Shown piece after piece: positions 54,714 to 63,916 of a DNA stretch of 64,000 nt (the first letter of the stretch is position 1; every line of letters starts with the position of its first letter). The position numbers were made by a program, and so were the translations under genes. Source of the DNA: Streptomyces liliiviolaceus (GTDB lineage Bacteria; Actinomycetota; Actinomycetes; Streptomycetales; Streptomycetaceae); assembly GCF_018070025.1 (NCBI RefSeq), contig NZ_JAGPYQ010000002.1, forward strand, positions 1,984,001 to 2,048,000, in the 5' to 3' direction. Below the pieces are notes generated by a model, which worked only from the letters and a program-made list of their open reading frames with translations, was not told where the DNA came from and searched no databases.

Positions 54714-56372
54714 TCACGCGTCGGCCGCCGCGTACACCCGGCGGCCGTCGACGAAGGTCTGCAGGACGCGGGTGGCGGCGATCTCCTCGGGGGGTCCGGC
54801 GAAGGGGTCGCGGTCCAGGACCACGAGGTCGGCCAGCTTGCCCACGCCGATGCTGCCGGTGTCGTCGTCGAGATGGTTGGCGTGGGCGCTGCCCGCGGTG
54901 TACGCGGCGAGGGCGGCGCCCAGGTCGAGCCGCTGGCCGGGCAGGAAGGGCGGGGTGCCCTCGGGCGCGTCGGGGGCGATCCGGTTGACGGCGACATGGA
55001 TCGCGGCGAGGGGGTCGGGGCTGCTGACCGGCCAGTCGCTGCCCGCGGCGAGGGTCGCCCCGGCCCGCAGCAGGTCCCCGAACGGGTACTGCCACGCGGC
55101 CCGTTCGGGGCCGAGGAAGGGAATGGTGAGGTCGTCCATCTGCGGTTCGTGCGCCGCCCACAGCGCCTGCAGATTGGCGCTCGCCCCGAGCGCGCGGAAA
55201 CGCGGTACGTCCTCGGGGTGCACGACCTGGAGGTGTGCGAGGTGATGGCGGGTGTCCCGCCACCCGTTGGCCGTGCGGGCGGCCTCCACGGCGTCCAGCG
55301 CCTCCCGCACCGCCCGGTCGCCGAGCGCGTGGAAGTGCACCTGGAAGTCGAGCGCGTCGAGTTCGGTGACGTACTTCTTCAGCTCGGCCGGCTCGACGAA
55401 ACTGATCCCCGAGTTGTCGGAGGCGCACCCGCAGCGGGTGAGGTACGGGCCGAGCAGCGCGGCGGTGTGGTTCTCCGCGATGCCGTCCTGCATGACCTTG
55501 ACGCTGGTGGCCCGGAACCGCCCGCGGCTCGACCCGGCCCGGCGGGCGACGAGTTCGGGAATCTGCTCGGCGCCCCTGGCCCGGTCCCACCACAGCGCCC
55601 CGACGACCCGGGCGGTGAGGAGACCGCGGTCGGCCGCCGCGTGATAGGCGGGCGTCGGATCGATCATGTTCGCGTACGTGCCGACGATGGCGTCCTGCCA
55701 GGCCGTGACCCCGTACGAGTGCAGCACGGCCTGGGCCCGTAGCAGCGCGGCGAGTTGTTCGTCGGGCGTGGGGGCGGGCAGCAGGCGGCCCACGAGGTGC
55801 GCCGCGCCTTCCTGGAGCATGCCGGTGGGGTTTCCGTCGGCGTCCCGCTCGATGCGTCCGTCGGCCGGGTCGGGGGTGCGGGCGTCGATCCCGGCGCGTC
55901 GCAGGGCGAGGGAGTTGACCCACACGCCGTGGTGGTCGCGGTTGGGCAGGAACACCGGCCGGTCGGGGACGACCGAGTCGAGCAGCGCGGCGGTGGGCGT
56001 ACCGCCGGGGAAGGCCTCCATGGACCAGCCGCCACCGGTGATCCACTCGGCGTCGGGGTGGTCGTCGGCGTAGGCCTTCACCCGCCGCAGGTACTCCCGC
56101 GGGTCGACGGTGTCGTTGAGGTGGCACAGGCCCAGTTCGGTGCCCGCGCCCAGGGGGTGGACGTGGGCGTCCTGGAAGCCGGGCAGCAGCAGTCGTCCGG
56201 CGAGGTCGACGACCTCGGTGCCCGGTCCGATGAGTTCATGGACCTCGTGGTGGCCGACGGCGACGATCCGTCCGTCGCGCACGGCCACGGCGGTGGCCCG
56301 GCCGCGCGCGGCGTCGACGGTGTGCACGGGCCCGCCGGTGAGGACGAGGTCGGCGGCCTGGGGGTGGGACAT
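54714..56372 (-). CDS. YtcJ-like amidohydrolase
   Basis: A 552-residue metal-dependent hydrolase of the amidohydrolase superfamily, YtcJ/LAF3 group. Metal ligands are in LLPGFQDAHVHPLG, the carbamate-lysine region SVKVMQDGIAENHTA, FHALGDRA and the final aspartate in AAGSDWPVSSPDP. The C-terminal TGSIGVGKLADLVVLDRDPF is standard. Enzymes of this group hydrolyse amides, including N-acyl or formamide-type compounds, but the substrates are mostly unknown. Its start is 29 nt after the APC permease gene ends, so the two form one operon; uptake followed by hydrolysis is inferred. Confidence 0.9.
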   Translation of the reverse strand: MSHPQAADLVLTGGPVHTVDAARGRATAVAVRDGRIVAVGHHEVHELIGPGTEVVDLAGRLLLPGFQDAHVHPLGAGTELGLCHLNDTVDPREYLRRVKAYADDHPDAEWITGGGWSMEAFPGGTPTAALLDSVVPDRPVFLPNRDHHGVWVNSLALRRAGIDARTPDPADGRIERDADGNPTGMLQEGAAHLVGRLLPAPTPDEQLAALLRAQAVLHSYGVTAWQDAIVGTYANMIDPTPAYHAAADRGLLTARVVGALWWDRARGAEQIPELVARRAGSSRGRFRATSVKVMQDGIAENHTAALLGPYLTRCGCASDNSGISFVEPAELKKYVTELDALDFQVHFHALGDRAVREALDAVEAARTANGWRDTRHHLAHLQVVHPEDVPRFRALGASANLQALWAAHEPQMDDLTIPFLGPERAAWQYPFGDLLRAGATLAAGSDWPVSSPDPLAAIHVAVNRIAPDAPEGTPPFLPGQRLDLGAALAAYTAGSAHANHLDDDTGSIGVGKLADLVVLDRDPFAGPPEEIAATRVLQTFVDGRRVYAAADA

Positions 56373-56401
56373 GGGGTCAGCGCTCCGGGGGGTGAGGGGG
56401 C

Positions 56402-57928
56402 TCAGACGCCGGTGTGGTCCATCGGCAGGGAGAGGGCGTCGGCGTCCGTGCCGCGTCCGGTGGTGAAGTAGGGCGAGCGCCGGACGTACTTGGCGACGGC
56501 CGCCATGACGAGGCCGCTCAGCACGATGGTGACGGGCAGGGAGAGCATGAACCAGCCGTTGTCGGGGCTGAGTTCGATGTGGTCGCTCATGGTCAGGTAG
56601 GAGTAGGCGAGGTAGCCGCCGAGGCCGAGCAGGATCAGGCCGGAGGCGGCCGGGACGCCGACGGCGAGCAGGGCCTCGCGCGGGCCGTCGCGGCGGGCGG
56701 CGCGGAAGCGTACGGCGCAGGCGAGCGCGGTGAGGCCGTAGTAGAGGGCGACGACCAGGCCGATGGCGTTGACCGCGGCGAGCAGCATGTCGCTCAGCTC
56801 GGGGATGGCCATGGCGAGCAGGGCGATGGCGGTCGCGATCGACATGACGACCACGGTTCCGGCGGCGGGTGTGCCGTACCTGGGATGGATACGGGTCCAC
56901 AGCGGGCCCATCGTGCGGTCGCGGCCCATGGCGAGCAGGCCGCGGGCGGTGGGGATGACGGAGGACTGGACGGAGGCGACGGCGGAGAACATCAGGGCCA
57001 GCAGCGGCAGGCTGGCCCAGGGTTCGGCGGCGAGCTCGGCGCCGAGGTACGGGAGGGCCTGGGGGCCGTTGGCGATGAGTTCGGGCAGGCTCATCTCCCG
57101 CTGGAAGGCGACCGAGGCGAAGATGAAGAGCCCGAGCATGGCGAAGAGGGCGATGAAGCCGCCGCGGGCCGAGTCGCCGGGGTCGCGGGTCTCCTCGGTG
57201 ACGCTGAAGGCCGCGTCCCAGCCCCAGAAGAAGAACACCGCGAGGACCATGCCCTGGGCGAAGGCCGTGCCGCTGGATATCTCGAAGGGGTTGAACCACG
57301 ACCAGGAGAAGTCCTGCCGGCCGGTGACCAGGGCCCAGGTGCAGAAGACCAGCAGGACGGCGTACTCGAAGACCAGCAGGCCGAACTGGAGCCGGGTCGC
57401 GGCACGCACCCCGGTGATCGCGAGGGCGGTGACCCCGGCGAGGACCACCAGACCGACGACCGTGCTCACGGCGGTGGACGTCGGATCGAGGGCGATCCCG
57501 GCGAGGGAGTGCAGACCCGCCTTGTTGGCGAAGATCAGCACGACCGAGCCGGTCACCGCGCTCGTGTAGCCGAGGAAGACGACCGAGCCGACGAGGGTCA
57601 CCCAGCCGGCCAGGAAGCCGGGCCAGGGGCCCAGCGACGTGCCGACCCAGGTGTAGCCGTTGCCGCAGTTGGGCTCCGAGCGGTTGAGGCGGGCGAAGGC
57701 GGTGGCGATGCCGAGGACGGGCAGGAACGCCAGCAGCAGGAGGGCCGGGGCCTGGAGTCCGACGATCGTGCCGATGGCGCCCATGCCGATGGCGATGCTG
57801 GTGGTGGCGGCCGTGCTGGAGGCGGCGATGGCGACGCCGTCGAGGACGCCGAGGGAGCGGCGCAGCTCCGTCGGCGGACGGTCCTGGGCACTTCGGCCTG
57901 CGGTGGCCTGGCCCGGGGTGAGAGACAT
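56402..57928 (-). CDS. APC family amino acid/amine permease
   Basis: A 508-residue transporter with about 12 helices. The first helix has the broken form typical of the APC family (GVAIAASSTAATTSIAIGMG), and the conserved helix-6 region has VFFFWGWDAAFSVTEETRDP. The substrate would be an amino acid, amine or related amide. GAGGAGC lies 6 nt before ATG 57928. It leads the operon with the amidohydrolase and is divergent from tetR. Confidence 0.9.
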   Translation of the reverse strand: MSLTPGQATAGRSAQDRPPTELRRSLGVLDGVAIAASSTAATTSIAIGMGAIGTIVGLQAPALLLLAFLPVLGIATAFARLNRSEPNCGNGYTWVGTSLGPWPGFLAGWVTLVGSVVFLGYTSAVTGSVVLIFANKAGLHSLAGIALDPTSTAVSTVVGLVVLAGVTALAITGVRAATRLQFGLLVFEYAVLLVFCTWALVTGRQDFSWSWFNPFEISSGTAFAQGMVLAVFFFWGWDAAFSVTEETRDPGDSARGGFIALFAMLGLFIFASVAFQREMSLPELIANGPQALPYLGAELAAEPWASLPLLALMFSAVASVQSSVIPTARGLLAMGRDRTMGPLWTRIHPRYGTPAAGTVVVMSIATAIALLAMAIPELSDMLLAAVNAIGLVVALYYGLTALACAVRFRAARRDGPREALLAVGVPAASGLILLGLGGYLAYSYLTMSDHIELSPDNGWFMLSLPVTIVLSGLVMAAVAKYVRRSPYFTTGRGTDADALSLPMDHTGV

Positions 57929-58012
57929 CAAGGGCTCCTCACGGGGAGGGAGAGGGACGGGAGGAAGAGCCGTGTGGGGGTGCGATGGATGGAACAGCGT
58001 CCGCACACTTTG

Positions 58013-58029
58013 CGTCAATGGCGTTGACA
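58013..58029. promoter_or_regulatory. TetR operator overlapping two divergent -35 boxes
   Basis: GTCAATGGCGTTGAC (58014-58028) is a 5-5-5 inverted repeat. Its right half is within TTGACA (58024-58029), a -35 for tetR, and its left half read on the other strand is TTGACG (58018-58013), a -35 for the permease operon. Hexamers 18 nt further on are TTCACT and TTCCAT, each one mismatch from TANNNT. Bound TetR would block both. Confidence 0.6.
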
Positions 58030-58132
58030 TAAGGCGGCGGCCGGCCGTTCACTGAATCCGCGGCGGTCCATCGGCAGGTACAGCCGTGGCACCCGTCCCG
58101 GCCGTCTCCCGGCACGAGAGGAATCACCCGCC

Positions 58133-58837
58133 ATGCCCACCCGCGCCCCACAGGAACGCCGACGGCGTCGCCCCACCGCGGCAGGCGTCCTGCTCTCCAG
58201 GGAACTGATCACCGAGACCGCGCTGCGCCTCATCGGCGAACACGGTCCGGAGGCGCTGAGCGTGCGCCGTCTGGGAGCAGCCCTCGGCTGCGATCCGAGC
58301 GCGCTCTACCGCTACTTCCGCAACACCGACGAACTGCTGCTGGCCGTCTCCGACCGGATCATCGGCGATGCCATGGCGGGGTTCGTGCCCGGTCCCGACT
58401 GGGTGGCCTCGCTGCGCGAGATGGCGATGCGGGTGCGCGACGGATACCTCGCCCATCCGCGGGCCGCCGCCATGGCCTCGTACCGCATCACGCGTCGGGA
58501 GAACGAGTTCCGTGCCGTGGAGACCGGGGTGGGTCTGCTGCTGTCCGCCGGGTTCCCGCCCGGCCACGCCGTGCGGCTCTACCTGGCCTTCATCGACACG
58601 GTCCTCGGCCATGCCGCCCTGGACGCCGCGTGCCAGGCGCTCCCCCGCGAGCGCCGCGAGGCCGACGAGCGGGCCTGGACGTCGGCCTACCGGTCGGTCG
58701 ACCCGGAGTCCTACCCGGCGCTGGGCGAGGTGCGGGACGAGCTGTACGCCATGGCCGGCAGCTCCTTCGAACTCGCGGTGGACCTGCTGCTCGACTCCCT
58801 GGCGGCCCGGGCCGCCGCCCTCCCCACAAGGACATGA
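58133..58837 (+). CDS. TetR family transcriptional regulator
   Basis: A 234-residue TetR-type repressor. The helix-turn-helix is ALSVRRLGAALGCDPSALYRYF (residues ~43-64), preceded by a basic arm. The ligand domain has the TetR_C pattern with long helices (RAVETGVGLLLSAGFPPGHA). It is divergent from the permease/amidohydrolase operon and 46 nt upstream of a dioxygenase gene, so it probably controls all of these. ATG 58133 is preceded by a distant GAGAGG. Confidence 0.9.
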   Translation: MPTRAPQERRRRRPTAAGVLLSRELITETALRLIGEHGPEALSVRRLGAALGCDPSALYRYFRNTDELLLAVSDRIIGDAMAGFVPGPDWVASLREMAMRVRDGYLAHPRAAAMASYRITRRENEFRAVETGVGLLLSAGFPPGHAVRLYLAFIDTVLGHAALDAACQALPRERREADERAWTSAYRSVDPESYPALGEVRDELYAMAGSSFELAVDLLLDSLAARAAALPTRT

Positions 58838-58883
58838 CAGGGTCACCAGCACGATCAGGTCATCGGCACGGAACGGAGCACGT

Positions 58884-59834
58884 ATGACGACGGACAGAGG
58901 TACCCGGATCGACGTCAGGCCGGCCGCCGGCCACATCGGCGCCGAGATCGTCGGCGTCGACCTGGCGGAGGACCTGGACGACACGGTGGTCGCCGAGATC
59001 CGGGCCGCGATGCTGCGCTGGAAGGTGGTGTTCTTCCGCGGGCAGCACCTCGACCATGCCTCGCACGTGGCGTTCGCCCGCCGGTTCGGCGAACCGGTCC
59101 GGCTGCGCAAGCGCGGCAGCGCGTCACCCGCCGACGTCCCGGAGATCGAGACGACGGCCGACCGGCTGGAACTCGGCGGGCGGTACGGCATGGAGCACGA
59201 CGAGTGGCTGCGCAGGCGCCGCCACTCGCTGCTGCGCGGCTGGCACTGCGACCACGGCGCCCGCGTCGATCCGCCGGCGGCGACGATCCTGCGCGCCGAG
59301 ACCGTGCCCCCGTACGGCGGCGACACCACCTGGTCGAATCTGGCCGCCGCCTACGCCGGTCTCTCGGCACCGCTGCGGGGCTTCCTCGACGGGCTGCGCG
59401 CCGAGCACCGCCTCGGGGTCGGCTACCAGACCCGGCCCGGCGAGGACGCGTACGCACGCCATCTGCTGGACCGGCAGATCGCCACCGAGCATCCGCTGGT
59501 GCGGGTGCATCCCGAGACGGGCGAGCGTGTGCTGTTCGTCAACGGCTACTACGTCGAACAGATCCTGGGGCTGTCGCGGATGGAGAGCGCGCCCCTGCTG
59601 GAGATGCTGGTGGAGCAGGCGACGCGGCCCGAGTACACCGTGCGGTTCCGCTGGGAGCCGGGGAGCGTGGCCTTCTGGGACAACCGGGCCACCATCCACC
59701 TGGCCCCGAGCGACACCACGCAGGTCGACCATCCGCGGGTCATGCACCGGGTGATGCTCGCGGGCGAGGTCCCCGCCGGTGTGGACGGCAGACCCTCGGA
59801 GCCCGTCGTGGGGAGCGGACCGGGAGTCTGGTGA
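58884..59834 (+). CDS. TauD/TfdA-family Fe(II)/2-oxoglutarate dioxygenase
   Basis: A 316-residue dioxygenase. The iron ligands are H121 and D123 in GWHCDHG (HxD) and H272 in NRATIHLAPSD; R289 in MHRVML binds 2-oxoglutarate. Family landmarks include HIGAEIVGVDL at the start and VFFRGQHLD. Such enzymes hydroxylate or oxidatively cleave compounds such as taurine, phenoxyacids or alkyl sulfates. The substrate here may be linked to what the APC permease and amidohydrolase handle. The stretch before HxD is longer and more basic than in TauD ([13 protein letters not shown]). ATG 58884 follows CGGAG at 6 nt. Confidence 0.9.
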   Translation: MTTDRGTRIDVRPAAGHIGAEIVGVDLAEDLDDTVVAEIRAAMLRWKVVFFRGQHLDHASHVAFARRFGEPVRLRKRGSASPADVPEIETTADRLELGGRYGMEHDEWLRRRRHSLLRGWHCDHGARVDPPAATILRAETVPPYGGDTTWSNLAAAYAGLSAPLRGFLDGLRAEHRLGVGYQTRPGEDAYARHLLDRQIATEHPLVRVHPETGERVLFVNGYYVEQILGLSRMESAPLLEMLVEQATRPEYTVRFRWEPGSVAFWDNRATIHLAPSDTTQVDHPRVMHRVMLAGEVPAGVDGRPSEPVVGSGPGVW

Positions 59835-59885
59835 GGGGCCTTCGGGGCGGTCGCCCGGGTGTCGTGGTTGCGACATGTCCCACCT

Positions 59886-59927
59886 GTGCCACCGGAATCG
59901 AGTGACATGACATCGAGTGCCACCGGA
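59886..59927 (+). repeat. Direct repeats upstream of the subtilase gene
   Basis: GTGCCACCGGA occurs at 59886-59896 and 59917-59927, exactly 31 bp apart (three helical turns), each followed by (A/T)TC(G/T). This may be a binding site for a regulator of the secreted protease. Confidence 0.4.
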
Positions 59928-59979
59928 TTCTGTCCAGCGCATGAACTTCTCTGTGCGTACGACGGAAGGCACGGCACTG

Positions 59980-62900
59980 ATGAGACGGATTCGCCTGCTG
60001 GCGGCGATATCGACAGGACTCGCCCTGGCTGCCGGCGCGGTGGCGCCGGTGGCCGCTCGCGGCGGTACGGGGCCCACGGCGACGGCGGCGGCCGACGTTC
60101 CCGCGCCGAAGAGCCTCGGCACCGTGCGCCTGATCACCGGTGACCGGGTGACCGTGGGCGCCGACTCCGAGGGACGGCGGACCGCTTCGGTCACGCCCGG
60201 GCCCGGGCGGCGGCACCTCCTCTTCCGGACCTACGAGCAGGACGGGCGGCTGACGGTCCTGCCGTCCGACGCCGGGGAGCTGGTCTCGGCGGGACGCCTG
60301 GACCGGGGGCTGTTCGACGTGGGCGCGCTCCTCGACCAGCGGTACGACGAGGCGCACAGCGACGCGCTTCCGCTGATCGTGGCGGGGGCGGACGGCGCGG
60401 CGGAGTCCGCCGTCCGGCGGCTGACCTCGCTCGCCGAGGACGGGTCGCCGGTCCGCCGCCTGGACAGCATCGGGGCGCGGTCGGTGCGGGTCGCCGAGGA
60501 CGACCTCGGCCGGTTCTGGAAGCAACTGGCCGCGGACCAGGGCACGTCGAGCACGGCACGGGCCTCCGACGCTCCCCGGGTGTGGCTCGACGGGCGGGTG
60601 AACGCCTCGCTGGACCGCAGCGTCCCGCAGATCGGCGCGCCCGCCGTGTGGCAGGCCGGCCAGCGGGGCGAGTCCGTCAAGGTCGCCGTCCTGGACACCG
60701 GCGCGGACCGGTCCCACCCGGATCTCGCCGGACGGATCTCCGAGGCCAGGGACTTCTCCGGCAGTTCCGGTACCGGGGACGCCTTCGGGCACGGCACGCA
60801 TGTCGCGTCCATCGTGGGCGGCAGCGGAGCCGCGTCCGCCGGCGGCAAGGGCGGCAAGGGTGTCGCGCCGGGCGCCGATCTGCTCGTCGGCAAGGTGCTG
60901 GGCGACGACGGCTACGGCAGCGAGTCCCAGGTGATCGCCGGCATGGAGTGGGCGGCGGCCTCGGGCGCCAAGGTCGTCAACATGAGCCTGGGTTCGGACA
61001 GCCCGAGCGACGGCACGGACCCGATGAGTCTCGCGCTGAACGAACTCACCGAGCGCACGGGCACGTTGTTCGTCGTCGCGGCGGGTAACAGCGGCGAGCA
61101 GGGCATGAGCACCATCGGCTCCCCCGGTGCCGCGGACGCGGCCCTCACCGTCGGCGCGGTCGACCGGGCCGGTGCCCTCGCCCCGTTCTCCAGCCGCGGC
61201 CCGCGCTCCGGTGACGACGCGGTCAAGCCCGACGTGACGGCACCCGGCGTCGGCATCGTGGCGGCCCGCGCGGCCGGCACGACCATGGGCGACCCGGTCG
61301 ACGCACAGCACGTGGCGGCCTCCGGTACGTCGATGGCGACCCCGCACGTGGCGGGCGCCGCCGCGCTGCTCGCCCAGCGGCATCCCGGCTGGAGCGCGGC
61401 GCAGTTGAAGGACGCGCTGGTCAGCACGGCCCGTACGGCCGCGGGACAGGAGGTCACCGAGCAGGGCGGCGGTCTCATCGACGTGGCCGCGGCGGCGCTG
61501 GGTCCGGTCACCGCCACGGGGACCGTGGCCCTGGGTCCGTTCCAGACCGGTGGCGGCGAGACCCGTACGACGAAACTCACGTACACCAACACCTCGGGGG
61601 CGGCAGTCACGTTGGCGCTCGGCGTGCGGTTGGCCACGGCGGGCGGGCGGACCCCGGCGGAAGGGGCGGTGAAGCTCGGCTCCGGTTCGGTGCGTGTGCC
61701 CGCGGGTGCCACCGCCGAGGTTCCGCTGACGGTCGATCCGGCCCGGGTGGAGCGGGGCGACTACTACGGGTACGTGACCGCGGCCTCCGCCGACGGGAAG
61801 GTCACCGTGCACACCACGGTGAGCCTGGCCGTGCAGGGGCCGGTCCACCGGTTCAGCGTCCGGACCGTCGACCTCAAGGGCAAGCAGATCCAGGCGCTGC
61901 CGACGATCTGGGGCAGCGACGGCTTCGTGGGCTACACCGACCCGGGCAGCGGCACCGAACCGGCCGTCGCCGAGGTCGAGGAGGGCACCTACCAGGTGGA
62001 CCACTCGTCCCTGGACACGGTCGCCGACGGCCAGGAACTGCGACACGTGGTCCTGCCCGAGGTGAAGGTCACCAAGGACATGTCCGTCACGCTCGACGAG
62101 CGCAGGACGACCCTGGTCGACATCCGTACGCCCCGGCCGGCCGAGCAGCGCGGCATCCTCAGCTACCAGACGTACCGGAAGATCGACGGACACAGCCTGA
62201 CCCAGGGGACGATGTACTTCGACCTCGGCAAGCGGCTGTACGTGAGTCCGACCTCCACCGTCACCGACGGCACCTTCGAGTTCGCCTCGCGCTGGCAGCT
62301 CGTCGCACCGCTGCTCGACATGGCGGTGTCGGGCGGCAAGGGTGGCGAGGAGACGCCGGACGCCTACTACATGCCCTCCTCTCCGCTCTTCGACGAGAAG
62401 GCGACCGCCGGGAAGGGGGCGCGCCTGACCGCGGTCGCCGCGGGTGACGCCGCCTCTCCGGTCTTCGCCCGGGCCCGCGGCAAGCTCGCGGTCCTCACCA
62501 ACGAACAGAACGTCAACGAAAGGGAGTTGGCCGAGAAGGCGGCAGCGGCGGGGGTTCGCGGGATCGTGCTGGTCCACTTCAGTGACATCGCGTGGACCCG
62601 CTGGCATCCGGAGGGCGACCGCTGGGGCGTACCGACCGTCCGGATCGGCGCGAAGGCGGGAGCCGACCTGCTGAAGCGGATCGGCAAGGGGCGGACCACG
62701 GTGGACTTCACCGGCACGGCCCGCAGCCCGTACCTGTACGACGTCATGCAGGTGTCGTCGCAGCGCGTCCCCGAGAAGGTGGTGCACACCGTGTCCGAGC
62801 GCAACAGCGCGGTGGTGAAGGCCCGGTACGCCGACAACGGCGGCGCGCGGTGGGCCGCCGAGCAGCGCTTCGCACGGCGGCCGTACCAGGACACCGCCTG

Positions 62901-63795
62901 GCTGCAGTACACGCGCTATGTGCCGACCGGCTTCGACCGGACCGAGTACGTGAGTTCCGGTGACACGCAGTGGAAGCACTTCGTGCACCACGAGACCACG
63001 TTCGACGTGGACACCCCGCTGGTCGTCGGCATGGCGGACGCGGCGCGCACCTACCGGGCGGGCGAGCGGACGAGCGACACCTGGCAGGGGGCCGTCGTCC
63101 GGCCGTCGATCCCGCGCGGCACCACGGCTCCGTCCGTGCGCTCGGGTGACGTACTGAGCCTGCGGATACCGGAGTTCACCGATTCGCAGGCGGGTCACCG
63201 GTCGCGGCTGCTCGAAGGGGGCGGCGGCATCGGAACCTCGGCCGCGGCGCAGGGCGACTCGGCCGCCGCCGTGCTGTACCGCAACGGCCGGAAGGCCGCG
63301 GAGGCGGCCGGCGGGTACGCGGACTTCGAGGTCCCGTCCGGCGCGGCCGACTACCGGCTGGACCTCACGACCTCGCGGGTGTCCGGTGAATGGGCGTACG
63401 GGACCGGCACCGAGACGTCCTGGTCGTTCCGCTCGGGCAGCACGGGCGCGGCGACGGCCCTGCCGCTGCTCCAGCTCGACTACGACGTCCCGGTCGACGC
63501 GTACAACGCGGTCCGCTCCGCTCGTACGCACTCGGTCGGACTGTCGGTCCGCGCCCAGGACGGGCTGGCCGTGCCGCGCGGGGTGAGCGTCCAGGTGGAG
63601 GCGTCGTACGACGACGGCGCGAGCTGGAGCCGGGCGACGGTGAAGGACCGCGGGCACAACACGTTCGAGGTCGGCGTGACGAAGCCGTCGCGGGTACGCG
63701 GTGACGCGTACGTGACACTGAGAGTGACGGCTCGCGACGCGGCGGGCGACTCCGTGCGGCAGACCGTGCAACGGGCCTACCTGCACCGCGGATAG
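59980..63795 (+). CDS. Large secreted S8 subtilisin-like serine protease
   Basis: A 1271-residue exported protease. The signal peptide is MRRIRLLAAISTGLALAAGA with cleavage near AAR (26-28). A pro-region extends to ~215. The peptidase S8 domain (~225-505) has the triad D239 (AVLDTGAD), H271 (FGHGTHVAS) and S451 (SGTSMATPHVAG), with the oxyanion asparagine in AAGNSGEQG. The remaining ~760 residues are beta-sandwich and PA-like modules with no catalytic motif; a PA-type stretch lies near ~860-930 (VLTNEQNVNERELAEKAAAA). This is the 1,100-1,300-residue class of streptomycete subtilases. ATG 59980 gives the best signal peptide and follows GGAAGG; ATG 59941 and 59917 are upstream alternatives. Confidence 0.93.
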   Translation: MRRIRLLAAISTGLALAAGAVAPVAARGGTGPTATAAADVPAPKSLGTVRLITGDRVTVGADSEGRRTASVTPGPGRRHLLFRTYEQDGRLTVLPSDAGELVSAGRLDRGLFDVGALLDQRYDEAHSDALPLIVAGADGAAESAVRRLTSLAEDGSPVRRLDSIGARSVRVAEDDLGRFWKQLAADQGTSSTARASDAPRVWLDGRVNASLDRSVPQIGAPAVWQAGQRGESVKVAVLDTGADRSHPDLAGRISEARDFSGSSGTGDAFGHGTHVASIVGGSGAASAGGKGGKGVAPGADLLVGKVLGDDGYGSESQVIAGMEWAAASGAKVVNMSLGSDSPSDGTDPMSLALNELTERTGTLFVVAAGNSGEQGMSTIGSPGAADAALTVGAVDRAGALAPFSSRGPRSGDDAVKPDVTAPGVGIVAARAAGTTMGDPVDAQHVAASGTSMATPHVAGAAALLAQRHPGWSAAQLKDALVSTARTAAGQEVTEQGGGLIDVAAAALGPVTATGTVALGPFQTGGGETRTTKLTYTNTSGAAVTLALGVRLATAGGRTPAEGAVKLGSGSVRVPAGATAEVPLTVDPARVERGDYYGYVTAASADGKVTVHTTVSLAVQGPVHRFSVRTVDLKGKQIQALPTIWGSDGFVGYTDPGSGTEPAVAEVEEGTYQVDHSSLDTVADGQELRHVVLPEVKVTKDMSVTLDERRTTLVDIRTPRPAEQRGILSYQTYRKIDGHSLTQGTMYFDLGKRLYVSPTSTVTDGTFEFASRWQLVAPLLDMAVSGGKGGEETPDAYYMPSSPLFDEKATAGKGARLTAVAAGDAASPVFARARGKLAVLTNEQNVNERELAEKAAAAGVRGIVLVHFSDIAWTRWHPEGDRWGVPTVRIGAKAGADLLKRIGKGRTTVDFTGTARSPYLYDVMQVSSQRVPEKVVHTVSERNSAVVKARYADNGGARWAAEQRFARRPYQDTAWLQYTRYVPTGFDRTEYVSSGDTQWKHFVHHETTFDVDTPLVVGMADAARTYRAGERTSDTWQGAVVRPSIPRGTTAPSVRSGDVLSLRIPEFTDSQAGHRSRLLEGGGGIGTSAAAQGDSAAAVLYRNGRKAAEAAGGYADFEVPSGAADYRLDLTTSRVSGEWAYGTGTETSWSFRSGSTGAATALPLLQLDYDVPVDAYNAVRSARTHSVGLSVRAQDGLAVPRGVSVQVEASYDDGASWSRATVKDRGHNTFEVGVTKPSRVRGDAYVTLRVTARDAAGDSVRQTVQRAYLHRG

Positions 63796-63815
63796 GCGCT
63801 CGGTCGCACAGCGGG

Positions 63816-63846
63816 GGTGAGCGGGGCGCAGGCCGTCCCGCTCACC
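63816..63846 (+). terminator. Terminator after the subtilase gene
   Basis: A perfect 10-bp stem GGTGAGCGGG/CCCGCTCACC (63816-63825 / 63837-63846) with an 11-nt loop lies 21 nt after the stop. Confidence 0.75.
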
Positions 63847-63916
63847 CTCACCGCCTGTAACACCCGTGGAGTACGGTGTCCGATCAGTGAAACCGGTCGG
63901 TCTCGGGGAGGGCGCC

